Position numbers and translations under genes: made by a program. Under the pieces are notes generated by a model. That model saw only the letters and a program-made list of their open reading frames with translations, did not search any database and was not told the DNA's origin. A stretch of DNA of 64,000 nucleotides from assembly GCA_024233595.1 (NCBI GenBank), contig JACKPK010000001.1, positions 62,001 through 126,000 of the forward strand, written 5' to 3'. Shown here in pieces: positions 43,962 to 54,000 of the stretch (its first letter is position 1; every line of letters begins with the position of its first letter). Origin of the DNA: Deltaproteobacteria bacterium (GTDB lineage: Bacteria; UBA10199; JADGCS01).

Positions 43962-45845
43962 TTATAAACGTCTTATGAACCCATCGGGCAAAGGTCGATT
44001 TGGTTTTCTATCCCAAAACTTTAGCCCACTGCCTTCTGCCGAATCACAAAACCACTCTTCCTGACCGGGGTTGTAAATGTGTGGGCAATTATCAACACCA
44101 TCAGAAATGCCATCTTCGTCTGAATCTGCAATCAAAGGATTTGATTCACCAAGATAAGCTTGCCACACACCATCACCATTTTTATCTTCTTGCCCATCTT
44201 TTAATCCATCACCATCACTATCGGCATCCAAAGGATTAGCATCTTCGCCTTCCTGATAAAAACCATCGGCATGTGATTCTGCCCAATCACTCAAGCCATC
44301 GCCATCGCTATCGGCATTGTAGGCCGAGGTCTCACCCAACTCAGGTTCCCAAATGCCATTGCGATTGCGGTCCTCAATGCCATCTGCCAAACCATCTTCA
44401 TCACTATCGGCCAAATCACTTCTAGAAACACCTGATCCCGATTCAGCTTCGTAAATATCCAAAACACCATCCATATCGGCATCCAAGCCCACTTCCACAG
44501 CATAGCTGTATTCCGACGTGTTGCCCGCAGCATCAAAACTTAACGAAGTGACAAAATCACCTTCTTGCAAAGCAAAGTCTTCTGGCCACAGCTCGAACTG
44601 AGCTTCGCTTAGAGCAAAGTCAGTGAGAAAATCAGCCCCACCGCCTTGGTATTTTTTATACGCAATGTCGCGCTCAGAAACCGTGTAGAGTTCAACAGAC
44701 TCTCCAGAATACGAGTAACCCCAAGCCCAGTAGTTTTCGCTATCGGCAAAAGGAAAGGCCTGAAAATAAAACAAAGAGTTTAATTTGGTGTTTGCCCCAC
44801 TATCGGCATCTAGACCATCCAAAACATCCACTCCATCGTCACCCAAGTCGATTCCCAAATAAGAACCAAAGTTTTCGTAAATGAGGTTGTGGCTGATTTT
44901 ATGTCCCGTGTTAGAAGACGAGTTTTCGATTAAAATACCACCATCGTAGTTATGAAAAATTTCGTTTTTATTTTCTTCAAAGTCAGGACCACCAATCGTC
45001 ATATTTTGCGAGCCATTGGCAATGTAAATGCCAGCTCCGCCCCAAGACGCACCAGAATAACACTCGCTGCTTTCGACATAATAACCACGAGCTGAAGCAC
45101 AACCACCATTGCCATAAATCTGATTACCAGAAACAATGGCGCTTTTGGCTTTGATCCAAAGTCCATCTGCGGCGTTGGAAAAAATCTGGTTACCCGTGAG
45201 TTCATTCTGATCAGCGTGCACAAAAACCCCGTAGCGAAAATTCATGCTAATGGAATTATTTAAAAGCACATTGTTTTCTGCGCTCAAGTCTGGTGCCACA
45301 CTACGGTAAACATTGCTCACCACAACCCCATAACGATTGCCAGCTTCGTCAAAGCTCATGCCATGACCAATACGATTATTGCTGATGGTGTTATCGTTGC
45401 CAAACACACAAATGGCAGCGCCCTTTTGGTAGTTCACAAGCGACAATTGACTAATCTTATGCCCATCAGAATAGACATGCAGCATACAGGCATCGCCAGG
45501 CTCTTGGCTTTCTTCTGGCAAGGCATACCCACTGAGCACAACATCAAAATCCGTTGCCCCTTGGATCACAACCGAGCCTTGGCAATCTTCAGGAATCACC
45601 AAAGGTGCCACCAAATTAATCCACACACCGCCAGCTTCTGAATCGAGAAACATGATTTTATCATCACCCACATTGTCACAAGACACACGCAACAGCTTGC
45701 GTAAGGTGCCATCTCGTTCTGAAGTAGAGTCCGAAAAATCGCTCACGTAGCGCACAACTTTACCCGCCTGTGCCACAGCCGGAACAGAAGCAACAAATAA
45801 AGCCGTCAAACTCAATGTCATCAAGATTTTTTGAAAGGTTTTCAT
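43962..45845 (-). CDS. Exported parallel beta-helix protein with thrombospondin-type-3 calcium repeats
   Basis: A 627-residue protein with a Sec signal peptide (MTLSLTALFVASVPAVAQA). Residues about 130-330 have NN/IxxN-rich coils (ENNVLLNNSISMNF, LTGNQIFSNAADGLW, IVSGNQIYGNGG) of a right-handed beta-helix as in adhesins and polysaccharide lyases. The C-terminal third has five Ca-loops (DADMDG, DSDEDG, DSDGDG twice, DSDEDG) and ends in a Cys-containing NCPHIYNPGQEEWFC knot. The start ATG overlaps the previous gene's end by 4 bp. Probably surface-exposed. Confidence 0.82.
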   Translation of the reverse strand: MKTFQKILMTLSLTALFVASVPAVAQAGKVVRYVSDFSDSTSERDGTLRKLLRVSCDNVGDDKIMFLDSEAGGVWINLVAPLVIPEDCQGSVVIQGATDFDVVLSGYALPEESQEPGDACMLHVYSDGHKISQLSLVNYQKGAAICVFGNDNTISNNRIGHGMSFDEAGNRYGVVVSNVYRSVAPDLSAENNVLLNNSISMNFRYGVFVHADQNELTGNQIFSNAADGLWIKAKSAIVSGNQIYGNGGCASARGYYVESSECYSGASWGGAGIYIANGSQNMTIGGPDFEENKNEIFHNYDGGILIENSSSNTGHKISHNLIYENFGSYLGIDLGDDGVDVLDGLDADSGANTKLNSLFYFQAFPFADSENYWAWGYSYSGESVELYTVSERDIAYKKYQGGGADFLTDFALSEAQFELWPEDFALQEGDFVTSLSFDAAGNTSEYSYAVEVGLDADMDGVLDIYEAESGSGVSRSDLADSDEDGLADGIEDRNRNGIWEPELGETSAYNADSDGDGLSDWAESHADGFYQEGEDANPLDADSDGDGLKDGQEDKNGDGVWQAYLGESNPLIADSDEDGISDGVDNCPHIYNPGQEEWFCDSAEGSGLKFWDRKPNRPLPDGFIRRL

Positions 45846-47089
45846 CGCACTTCTCCTTTCAAAATCACTTCAGACTTTCCGCATTGCGGTGAGTTGAGCA
45901 AAAGCGTTTCTTCAAACACACCCACTTGCGAGGCTTTAAAGAAAATTGGCATTTTTAAAGATTTACCATTGGGCACGCTCACAGCTCGGCTACCTGGCGC
46001 AAATTCTTTGCTTTCGATCTCTAAGCTCAGACTAATGGCATCTTTAACACCATACTCGCCCGTGTCAGAAGGCTCGTTTTCAATCACCAGGTACTCAACA
46101 TAAGGACGTCCTGAAGAAAGAGACACCGTTCCAAAGTCTATGGTCGTGGCTGGCAAATCACATTCTCCAACCAAACTTGCGGAACCTGTTAAGGTGATGG
46201 TTTCGGTATCTTCCGTGATGTTATCACCCACAATTTCCAAAACAGCCGTGTAGGTGCCGTGCTGTTTAGGAATAAAGCTCACAGGAATACGGATGGTGCT
46301 TTGCGGCGCTACAGAAGTGAGCTCCAAAGGATAGGCACCGCCCACAAAAAAGACTTCGCTGGCTCCCGTGCTCACTTCATCGGTAAACTGAATGGCATCG
46401 ATCACCGCGGTGTCATCGCCAATGTTTTCGATTTCGATGTATTTGTGCTGAGAGCTAAAAGAACCCAAAGCATCCGCCAGACCAAAATCCACCAAGGTGG
46501 TGTGCACGGCAAGTTTTGGGTAAAGAGATAAATTAGGATCACGCCCGGTATCAACCTCGTCGCCATCATTGATGCCATCACCATCGGAATCGGGGTTATT
46601 GGGATCTGTGCCGTTTTCGTACTCTTCTTGTTCTGTTAATCCATCTTCATCGGCATCCTCAGTAGAAGAAGCACCAGTCACCGATAAAGTCACACCGCAT
46701 TTTTCTGACCAATCCGTTGCAGTGGAACCATAAATGGCCCGCAAGCGCAGGCAATACATTTTGCCAGTTTTTAATGCCATGATGCCGTTGCGGTAAGGGA
46801 TGTTTAAAATCTTTGCGTTGTCAAAAGGCATGGTTTCGCTACTGTAGACATTGTAAATGGAAGTGCTGGAACCGGTGTCTTCTTTGATGTTGACTTCGTA
46901 AAAGCTTAAGTTAGCATCAACATTGCCAGGTGTAGTCATAGCAAAACCATGATGCAGCTTGCCCTCTAAGCTCACGGAGTTCACCTCGGTAATGGAGGCT
47001 GCGTCAAAGGCGTGGGCGGAAGGAATAAATAGAAACGCTACAACAGTAAGTCTAATTATTTTGAGTAATTTGTAAATATAAGTAACCAT
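45842..47089 (-). CDS. Exported protein with calcium repeats and ASH/Hydin-like domains
   Basis: A 415-residue protein with a signal peptide (VVAFLFIPSAHA). After an N-terminal fibronectin-like beta region (about 30-140) comes a TSP3-type Ca segment (DADEDGLTEQEEYENGTDPN, DSDGDGINDGDEVDTG), then a domain like the ASPM-SPD2-Hydin immunoglobulin fold (YIEIENIGDDTAVIDAIQF, IPVSFIPKQHGTYTAVLEI), repeated partially near the C-terminus. It starts 2 bp after the propeller-like gene and overlaps the beta-helix gene by 4 bp. Likely anchored outside the cell as part of the same complex. Confidence 0.78.
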   Translation of the reverse strand: MVTYIYKLLKIIRLTVVAFLFIPSAHAFDAASITEVNSVSLEGKLHHGFAMTTPGNVDANLSFYEVNIKEDTGSSTSIYNVYSSETMPFDNAKILNIPYRNGIMALKTGKMYCLRLRAIYGSTATDWSEKCGVTLSVTGASSTEDADEDGLTEQEEYENGTDPNNPDSDGDGINDGDEVDTGRDPNLSLYPKLAVHTTLVDFGLADALGSFSSQHKYIEIENIGDDTAVIDAIQFTDEVSTGASEVFFVGGAYPLELTSVAPQSTIRIPVSFIPKQHGTYTAVLEIVGDNITEDTETITLTGSASLVGECDLPATTIDFGTVSLSSGRPYVEYLVIENEPSDTGEYGVKDAISLSLEIESKEFAPGSRAVSVPNGKSLKMPIFFKASQVGVFEETLLLNSPQCGKSEVILKGEVR

Positions 47090-47091
47090 TC

Positions 47092-48021
47092 TTAATTCTC
47101 TTCAATCACAGATGAAGTAACCAAAGCCTTCGCAAAAAAGTCTTTCAAAATTCGGATGCATTGATCTGTATTAAAATCATAAATGTATAAATCTCGTGCT
47201 TCGTGTGGTCCATGCTCAAAATCAAACCCAAAACGATTTATTGTAAAATAAACCTGATCTAAAATTGGATCATAATATATAAATTCATTGAAATTTTTTA
47301 TTTCAGACATACATTGTGGAGCAGCTTTTTTTCCACCATTCTCACTGATCAAATAAATATTATGATTCTTTTCTGAAAAAGAAATAAATTCACTTGTTTT
47401 ACTACGAAAAAGATCAAAACCAGCGCTAAACTCATTACTTGGAATAATAGATCTCAGGCTTTTTGATTCGAGATTATAAATAATAAAACTTCTACTATTT
47501 TTTTCCTTATCATATGAACAAAAGCCAAATTCATTCTCATTCATTTTTAATAAATAAGGGCCTAAAGAATTATAATCCTGGGCAACTTCCTGACTCTCTG
47601 CCCAGTTTTCCATATTTTTCACCAAAAAAACTGCTGAATTTTTAAGCACTGCAAATGTATTATATTTTTTAAAAAACAAAGCTGCATTTCCTTTGACCGG
47701 TATAAGCTTTTTTGTTTCCAAATCAACAATAGCTGGACCACTATGATTTTTTAAAGAACCTGCAACTAGGAGCTTTTTATTGTCCAAACTTTCTAATCCA
47801 TGACGCCAAGTAATCATTTCGGGAGATTCATAAACATGTATTTTTTCTCCTGTTCTAGGATTTACTTTAAATATCGATGTATTGGCAGCAGCAACATAAA
47901 AAAACGCAGGTAAACTGATTTGTTTTTTTCCCCCAAATGAAAACACTAGCAGTAGTAATAAAATACCAACAAAAACTAGTACGGCGATTATTACTTTCAT
48001 GATTTTTTTTGCTCCATTCAT
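47092..48021 (-). CDS. Membrane-anchored propeller-like protein, candidate immunity protein
   Basis: A 309-residue protein with one N-terminal transmembrane anchor (IMKVIIAVLVFVGILLLLLVFSFG) and a periplasmic part made of short beta motifs with repeated pattern (GPAIVDLETKKLIPV, SFIIYNLESKSLRSI, DLYIYDFNTDQCIRI), suggesting a beta-propeller. The ATG follows the Rhs stop directly; a second ATG seven codons on has a better GGAG site. The region is clearly more AT-rich than the genes on either side. Position and composition fit a toxin-immunity cassette; no immunity family is recognised. Confidence 0.6.
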   Translation of the reverse strand: MNGAKKIMKVIIAVLVFVGILLLLLVFSFGGKKQISLPAFFYVAAANTSIFKVNPRTGEKIHVYESPEMITWRHGLESLDNKKLLVAGSLKNHSGPAIVDLETKKLIPVKGNAALFFKKYNTFAVLKNSAVFLVKNMENWAESQEVAQDYNSLGPYLLKMNENEFGFCSYDKEKNSRSFIIYNLESKSLRSIIPSNEFSAGFDLFRSKTSEFISFSEKNHNIYLISENGGKKAAPQCMSEIKNFNEFIYYDPILDQVYFTINRFGFDFEHGPHEARDLYIYDFNTDQCIRILKDFFAKALVTSSVIEEN

Positions 48022-51000
48022 TTAATACAAAGTTTCTCTTACTGCATCACTGAAATCTTGGCAATTCGGTCCCAATAAATTGTACTTAATGGTAGAATCA
48101 TACTGAGAAATAACTTGATTCATTGCCTCTATATTACCGCCATGAAGTACAGGACCAAAGCGATAGCTTTGTAACACAATTTTTCCTTTAGGGCCTGTTA
48201 GAATGTCTTCAAAGGTTCCACCTGTAGTAAAACCTTTATTATAAACAACCCCATCTTGTTTCCAAAAAACGTGCTCATGCGCTATATCTAAATTTAATTC
48301 GTCGGTAAGAGAAGTTCCTCCCATTGTATTCATAATACTTAATGGTCTTTTTCCAAAAACTATATCCCCATCTTTTAGAGAATCCGCAAACTGTTCGTAT
48401 GAATCAAATTTTCTATCAAAAGGACCATAATTTTCTGCATTTATTATATCTTCAGCCGTAGCCTTCCCTTCAATAACAGACCCACCAATAGCAGGACCAA
48501 AACCTTTACCAATTTTAGCACCCAACATACCTCCAGCAAGGCCTGCTCCAAAAATCACTATTCCTTTCCACCCACCTTTTGCATAACTTAAACCAGCTCC
48601 TGCTGATATCGAAACAGCACTAAAAGCTAATTTAGCTCCAGCACTCAAAGTCTGCATCCATTTGCCCACACCGCCTGAAAGAGCTCCTGTGACCCCTCCA
48701 ATTAACGCACCATACAAAGCCCCCTTCAAGCCAGCACTTATCCCACCCCCTACAGCTCCTCCTACAAGCCCCCCTGCGGCACCTGCTAACATTGCTTGCC
48801 CAAAAGTTGCTTGCGCCAACATTGCACCAAGGCCTGCGAACCCAATTCCAAAACCTGAAAGCACAGCCATGGTAACCAGCACACCAATGAGTGCACCCAA
48901 GAAAGCGCCCAATATTTTCTTAAAAAATCCCCAAAAATGCCCAGTGGGGTCCACGTATTTTAAAGGGTTGTTCCGCACATACGAATACCTATTAAAGCTC
49001 TGATAATCCTTCGCACTCGGAATGACTGTATCGGGTTGAATAAAACGCCCAATCTCTGGATCGTAGTAACGCGCCTTATAATAATACAAACCCGTAGACA
49101 CATCGTATTCTTGCCCCGTAAAGCGCGGGTCAAATTTTAACCCCGGGTTTAGAACAAAACTTTCCTGACCATAAGGCGAGTATTCTATGCGTTGCAAAAG
49201 ATCGCCCTGAGCATAAGTGATGCCAGCGTGCTTGCCACCCTCTTTACTGCCTTCTGTTAAAACATGGCTGGATCCCAAATGATCACCATGATGATAATAA
49301 AAATAAGTCTCGTCCGAAGACGCAGCCGTGCCCGCACCGGTATCTCCAGCCCATGCCGGAACCGAAGTGTTGATCACAAACACAAAGGCCAACAACAAAC
49401 CCACTAATTTTGGAGCTGTGTTTAAAGGCAACTCTGCCAATGCTTGTCCCATGGCTTGTGTGAAGCGCCTTAAAGTCAGCATTTTTTTAGCCACATAACA
49501 CAAACACTTTTGAGAAAACGATAAACGCCTGCGGTTAAAGTAGCGGCCTCGCAATAAATAACGAAACGCCCACACCGGTGTTTTTTGAAACACAGGCCGG
49601 AACATGGCAATGAACAAAAGAGCAAACATCATCATGAAGCCTGGAGCATAAGGCTTGGCACTGGTGAATTTGGCCAAGGTGATTTTACTATCTTTTAAAC
49701 TTGCACTTGTGGCGCCCAAAAGATCTTCTAAAGAACCCAGTGCCTTGGTGGCCACACGACTACCACCAGCACTCACGTTAAAAACCATTTGATTGTCTTT
49801 TATTTCTAAGACCTCGCCCAAATAATAAGTTGTTTTGGTGTGTTCGTAACCAGCAGGGTCTTTGCGCGTGGATTTTTTAAGGACACGCATGCCAGAGTAG
49901 TCGTAATCGTATTCGACCACCGTGCCATTTTTCATGGTGACTTTGGTGAGCTTATTGCGAGCATCGTATTCTAATGTGCGCTTGTCATCGCTCACAAGGT
50001 TACCATTTTCATCGTAATCAAAACTGCGTTCGCCAATTTTGGTAACAGCATGCGGACGACTAGATGTGTACTCGTAAGGCGTGCTACCAAATTTTTCTGA
50101 ATTGGTGAGGATGTTGCCCTGATTATCGTAAGTCAGGCTATGTGTTTCTCCTGTAGAAACCACTTTGTAAGATGTGAGACGACTAAGGTTATCGTACTCC
50201 ACAGCATCCAAAGCCCCCGTGCCTTGCAAGCCCAATGGATCCCCTATGGTCTTGATGTTGGCGTACTCATCGTAAGTGTAAGTTCGTTCGGAATAAGTTT
50301 GATCGCCTTTGTAAGTCTTTTTATTTTTTAAACGCCCCGAGTTATCGTAATAGGCATAACTTGATAACACGCCATTGCCAAATTGCTCTGCTAATAAATG
50401 ACCATAAACATCATAGGCTGTGCTTGGATCAATTTGATAGTACACCTCGCCCGAGCTTGGGTCACAGGATTCATTGCTGCAAACCTTTATGACTTCGTCT
50501 GTGCGGCCGTATTCAAAGTACAAAGATTCGCCACCAGGGTAATGGGTCGACACAGCCAAACCGCGATCGTTAAAAACCGTGCTTTGCTCAAACTCACCCA
50601 GTTCTGGAAAGTTTTTGGTGACCTTGGTTTTGCGACGATAATCTTCGTCGTAGCCATACTTGGTGCTTCTGATCAAGGTGCCATCAGCCAGGTACTCTTC
50701 TATGGCATACAGCTCGCCAACCTGCACATCGTGCACAGAATCGCCACTGTCATAAAGATACAACGTGTAGCGTTCTAAGGTCTCGCTTGCATCGTAATGG
50801 TTCTTGCGTTCAAGGCGACTAAAGTCATCGTAAATGGTTTCGACAACATTGCCTTTACCATCAATCTGGCGTTCCAAACGCCCCTTACGATCGTATTCGT
50901 ACACCCAGGTTCCCAAATTGGCATCGGTCATTTGGGTTTTTTTACCAAAGGCGTTGTACTTCATAGAAATCAGCTCAGAGCCATCAACCAGAACTGTTTC

Positions 51001-54000
51001 TAAATCCCCCACACCGTTGTAGACATACTCTAGTTTGTTGCCATCAGGATCTGTTAAAGACAACAAACGTTCGCTGTGATCAAAGACCTCTGTTTTTTTG
51101 TCGCCCAAAGAGGTTTCTGTTGTTTGAACCAATTGACCCAAAGCATTTGTAGAATAGGAAATGCTCACTTCGGCCACTGGCGAACCGGCATCACCTTCTG
51201 GAGGATCAACATAAACAGTTCGACCCATGTGATCGCTATAGCTTCGGTATAAATTAACTGATGACGAAAGCTCAGAAACAAAATCACAATTGTCTTTAAA
51301 CACAGGTTCTGTTTTTATTTCTAAACGACCAGCGTTTTGACGGCGTGTTTGCACCATGCGGTAATTGCCACGCTCTGTGTACTGACAAGCTTGCAAAGGC
51401 TGCCCACTGGCGTCTTGATACACAATTTTAAGCGGCTTGCTTTCGGTATCGGGGTAACCTTCTTTAAACTGGTAGGTTGATACTTTTTGTAAAACTATTC
51501 CAGGCCAACCATTTAAAGTCACCGTTTCGTATTCGTAACTCATGGTGCCAAGCAAAGTGCGCTTGCCAGAAGACGAAATCACATACTCTGCCACCGCACG
51601 ACCATACTCGTCGTATTCCTTTTCGCTTTGAACACCATATGAATCTTCTTGAGTAGCCTTGGTGCCATTAAGACGATTATAACTTGCATTGGTCACCATG
51701 CTACCAGCATCAAAGATCACGGTTTCGGTAACAGGAAAAAGCCCATCATCATCGTAAGTGAAAGTGGTGGTCACACCATCGCTGGAGGTTTCTGTTTTTA
51801 AAGTACCATCGGAATTAAAACTACGTGTGACACTGATGGTCCGACCAGAACTAGAATCAAAGAGATATGTTTCTATACTAGGGTTGCCGTTGTAGTCGTA
51901 GCTAAATTCTTTTTGTCTTAAGATCTCACCATCGGCTTGCTTATATTGTTTGCTGGGTCGATCGCGCACATAAGCCGAACCAAAACTCTCTGGTTCATAG
52001 TATTCAGTGACCTGTTCAAAAATCAGTTCGCCATCACCACTGTAATGCGTTTCGTTGGTGATGTTGCCAATGTCATCAAACTCGTATTCGACCCAGGAAT
52101 CGCGACTTAAGGCCTCGCCTGGCTCCCAAATTGACTTTGTGCGATTTTGTAACTGTGGGAAACAAGCACCATCGCATTTATAATAAGGGTCTTCGCTATC
52201 TTCGTTAATGACCCAATTTGAAAGCTCCTGGGAAAGAACCTGTCCAGTGCCCTCATCTTGCACAACCTGTTTGTATGGTTTGCCAGCAAAAGAATAGTGA
52301 GCGTAGCCGTCGGGATCAAAGTAGGCTTTTTCTGTCTCGGTGAGGACTTCCACATCGCCCAAAGTTTGGTGGAAGTATGTTTTGGAAATAACAGGATCCC
52401 AATCTTCCCCACGTGCTTTATGCGTTTGTTTTCTAATTTCTTGAAAGCCATTGAAACGCAATAAGCGTGAACCACGGCTAGCAATATCGCGATAGTAAAC
52501 ATTCCCACCATAAAAACTATAAGTGGTCCAACGCATCCCAGGGTAACGAATGGCTTCTAAGTCATCATCTGTGCCAGGCATGGTGTAATCTGTGGTGTAA
52601 ATTTTACGCACCACATTCAAGTTAAATGGCAAAAAGCGATGATCTGGTCCCGAAGATCGTAATGGCAAAGAACTTGGCATGTACTCGACAATCATTTTAT
52701 TGCCTTGGCCATCATCAATGGATTTAAGAGCATTGATTGGCTGTGATACATCTTGGTTTTCCCAACCTTCTGGAGAATCCGAAAACTGCACGGCATTCAC
52801 ATCCATAAAATGAACCAAATATTTTTTTTCTGATTCATCTTTACGGCGCGGCGACAAACTGACACGGTCCAAATAACCATCACCATTCATGTCTTTAAAA
52901 AATAAATACTGATCGCCACCTGTAGTCCAGTCTTCGTGACTTTTATTAATGTAGCCAGACATGGCCCATTCGCCATCAACATCTTCTAATGGGTCTTTGA
53001 TTTCATAAGGCTCACTAAGAACTCTTGAATCGGAACTGCTATTTTGCCCTTGGAAAAAATAGACACGGAAAATGCCTTCGTCGGGAATGCCTTCGACACG
53101 GTCCAAATAGCCATCGCCATTCATATCGATCCAATCGTATTTCTCTGCTATTTGACCGTCGTATTTGCTATCTTCAATGGGGTCATAAACCTGTAAGTAA
53201 GCAGCTTCATAAGCCCTCACATCTCCATCACCATCTTCAACTGGAAAAGCCCACCCCTTACCATTTTGATTTAAAAACACACCCAAACCACCTGGTTTGG
53301 AATCTTCTGTTTCCTCATAGGTAAACTGATAAGAAAAAATTCGATCTGGCAAGCCATCACCATTAAAATCTCTTATAAAGCCTCTGAGGCCATGTGACCC
53401 AATTGAGTAAATCTCACCAGTACCGGTAAATAAGGGATCTTCTTCGTAAACTGGATCTGCCCAAAATTCAGCTTCAGCATCAAAGCCAGTTCCATTATTA
53501 AAATAAATATCATAACCACGGCGATCAGGCTCACCAACCACACGATCAACCAAGCCATCGCCATTCATATCAATGAGAGATTTTTTCTGATCAATGGAGC
53601 CTGGACTATCGCCCACAAAAGGATCTTCCCAAACCTGAGCCGTGTCATCCCAGCCTGATCCGTTGTGAAGATAAACAAGAAAACTAGCACGATGCCCATC
53701 TTCTTCGGAAACCACAGTTCGAATGCGATCAGGCAAAGTGTCCCCGTTAAAATCCATGAGAAAAACAAACTGATGCTTAGCCGCATCTTGCCGATAGTGC
53801 TTATGCACCCCTCCCAAACAATTATTATCCTTATCGCTACAGTCTATAGCCGCTGGATCAGGCCAACTCACGGCCACTTCATCAAAATCGTTGCCATTAT
53901 TAAAATGGATTTCAATTTCGGTAGCATTGGCAGGCGCAACGACATGGTCCACCAAGCCATCTCCATTCATATCGATGAGCTGAGAGTTGTAGTTGACGGC

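Noticed and set aside
48480..49003. CRISPR-like or coding repeats in the Gly-rich linker on the + strand
   Set aside because: The + strand frame rich in Pro and Ala is a shadow of the Gly/Ala-rich Rhs linker; no regular repeat-spacer spacing exists.
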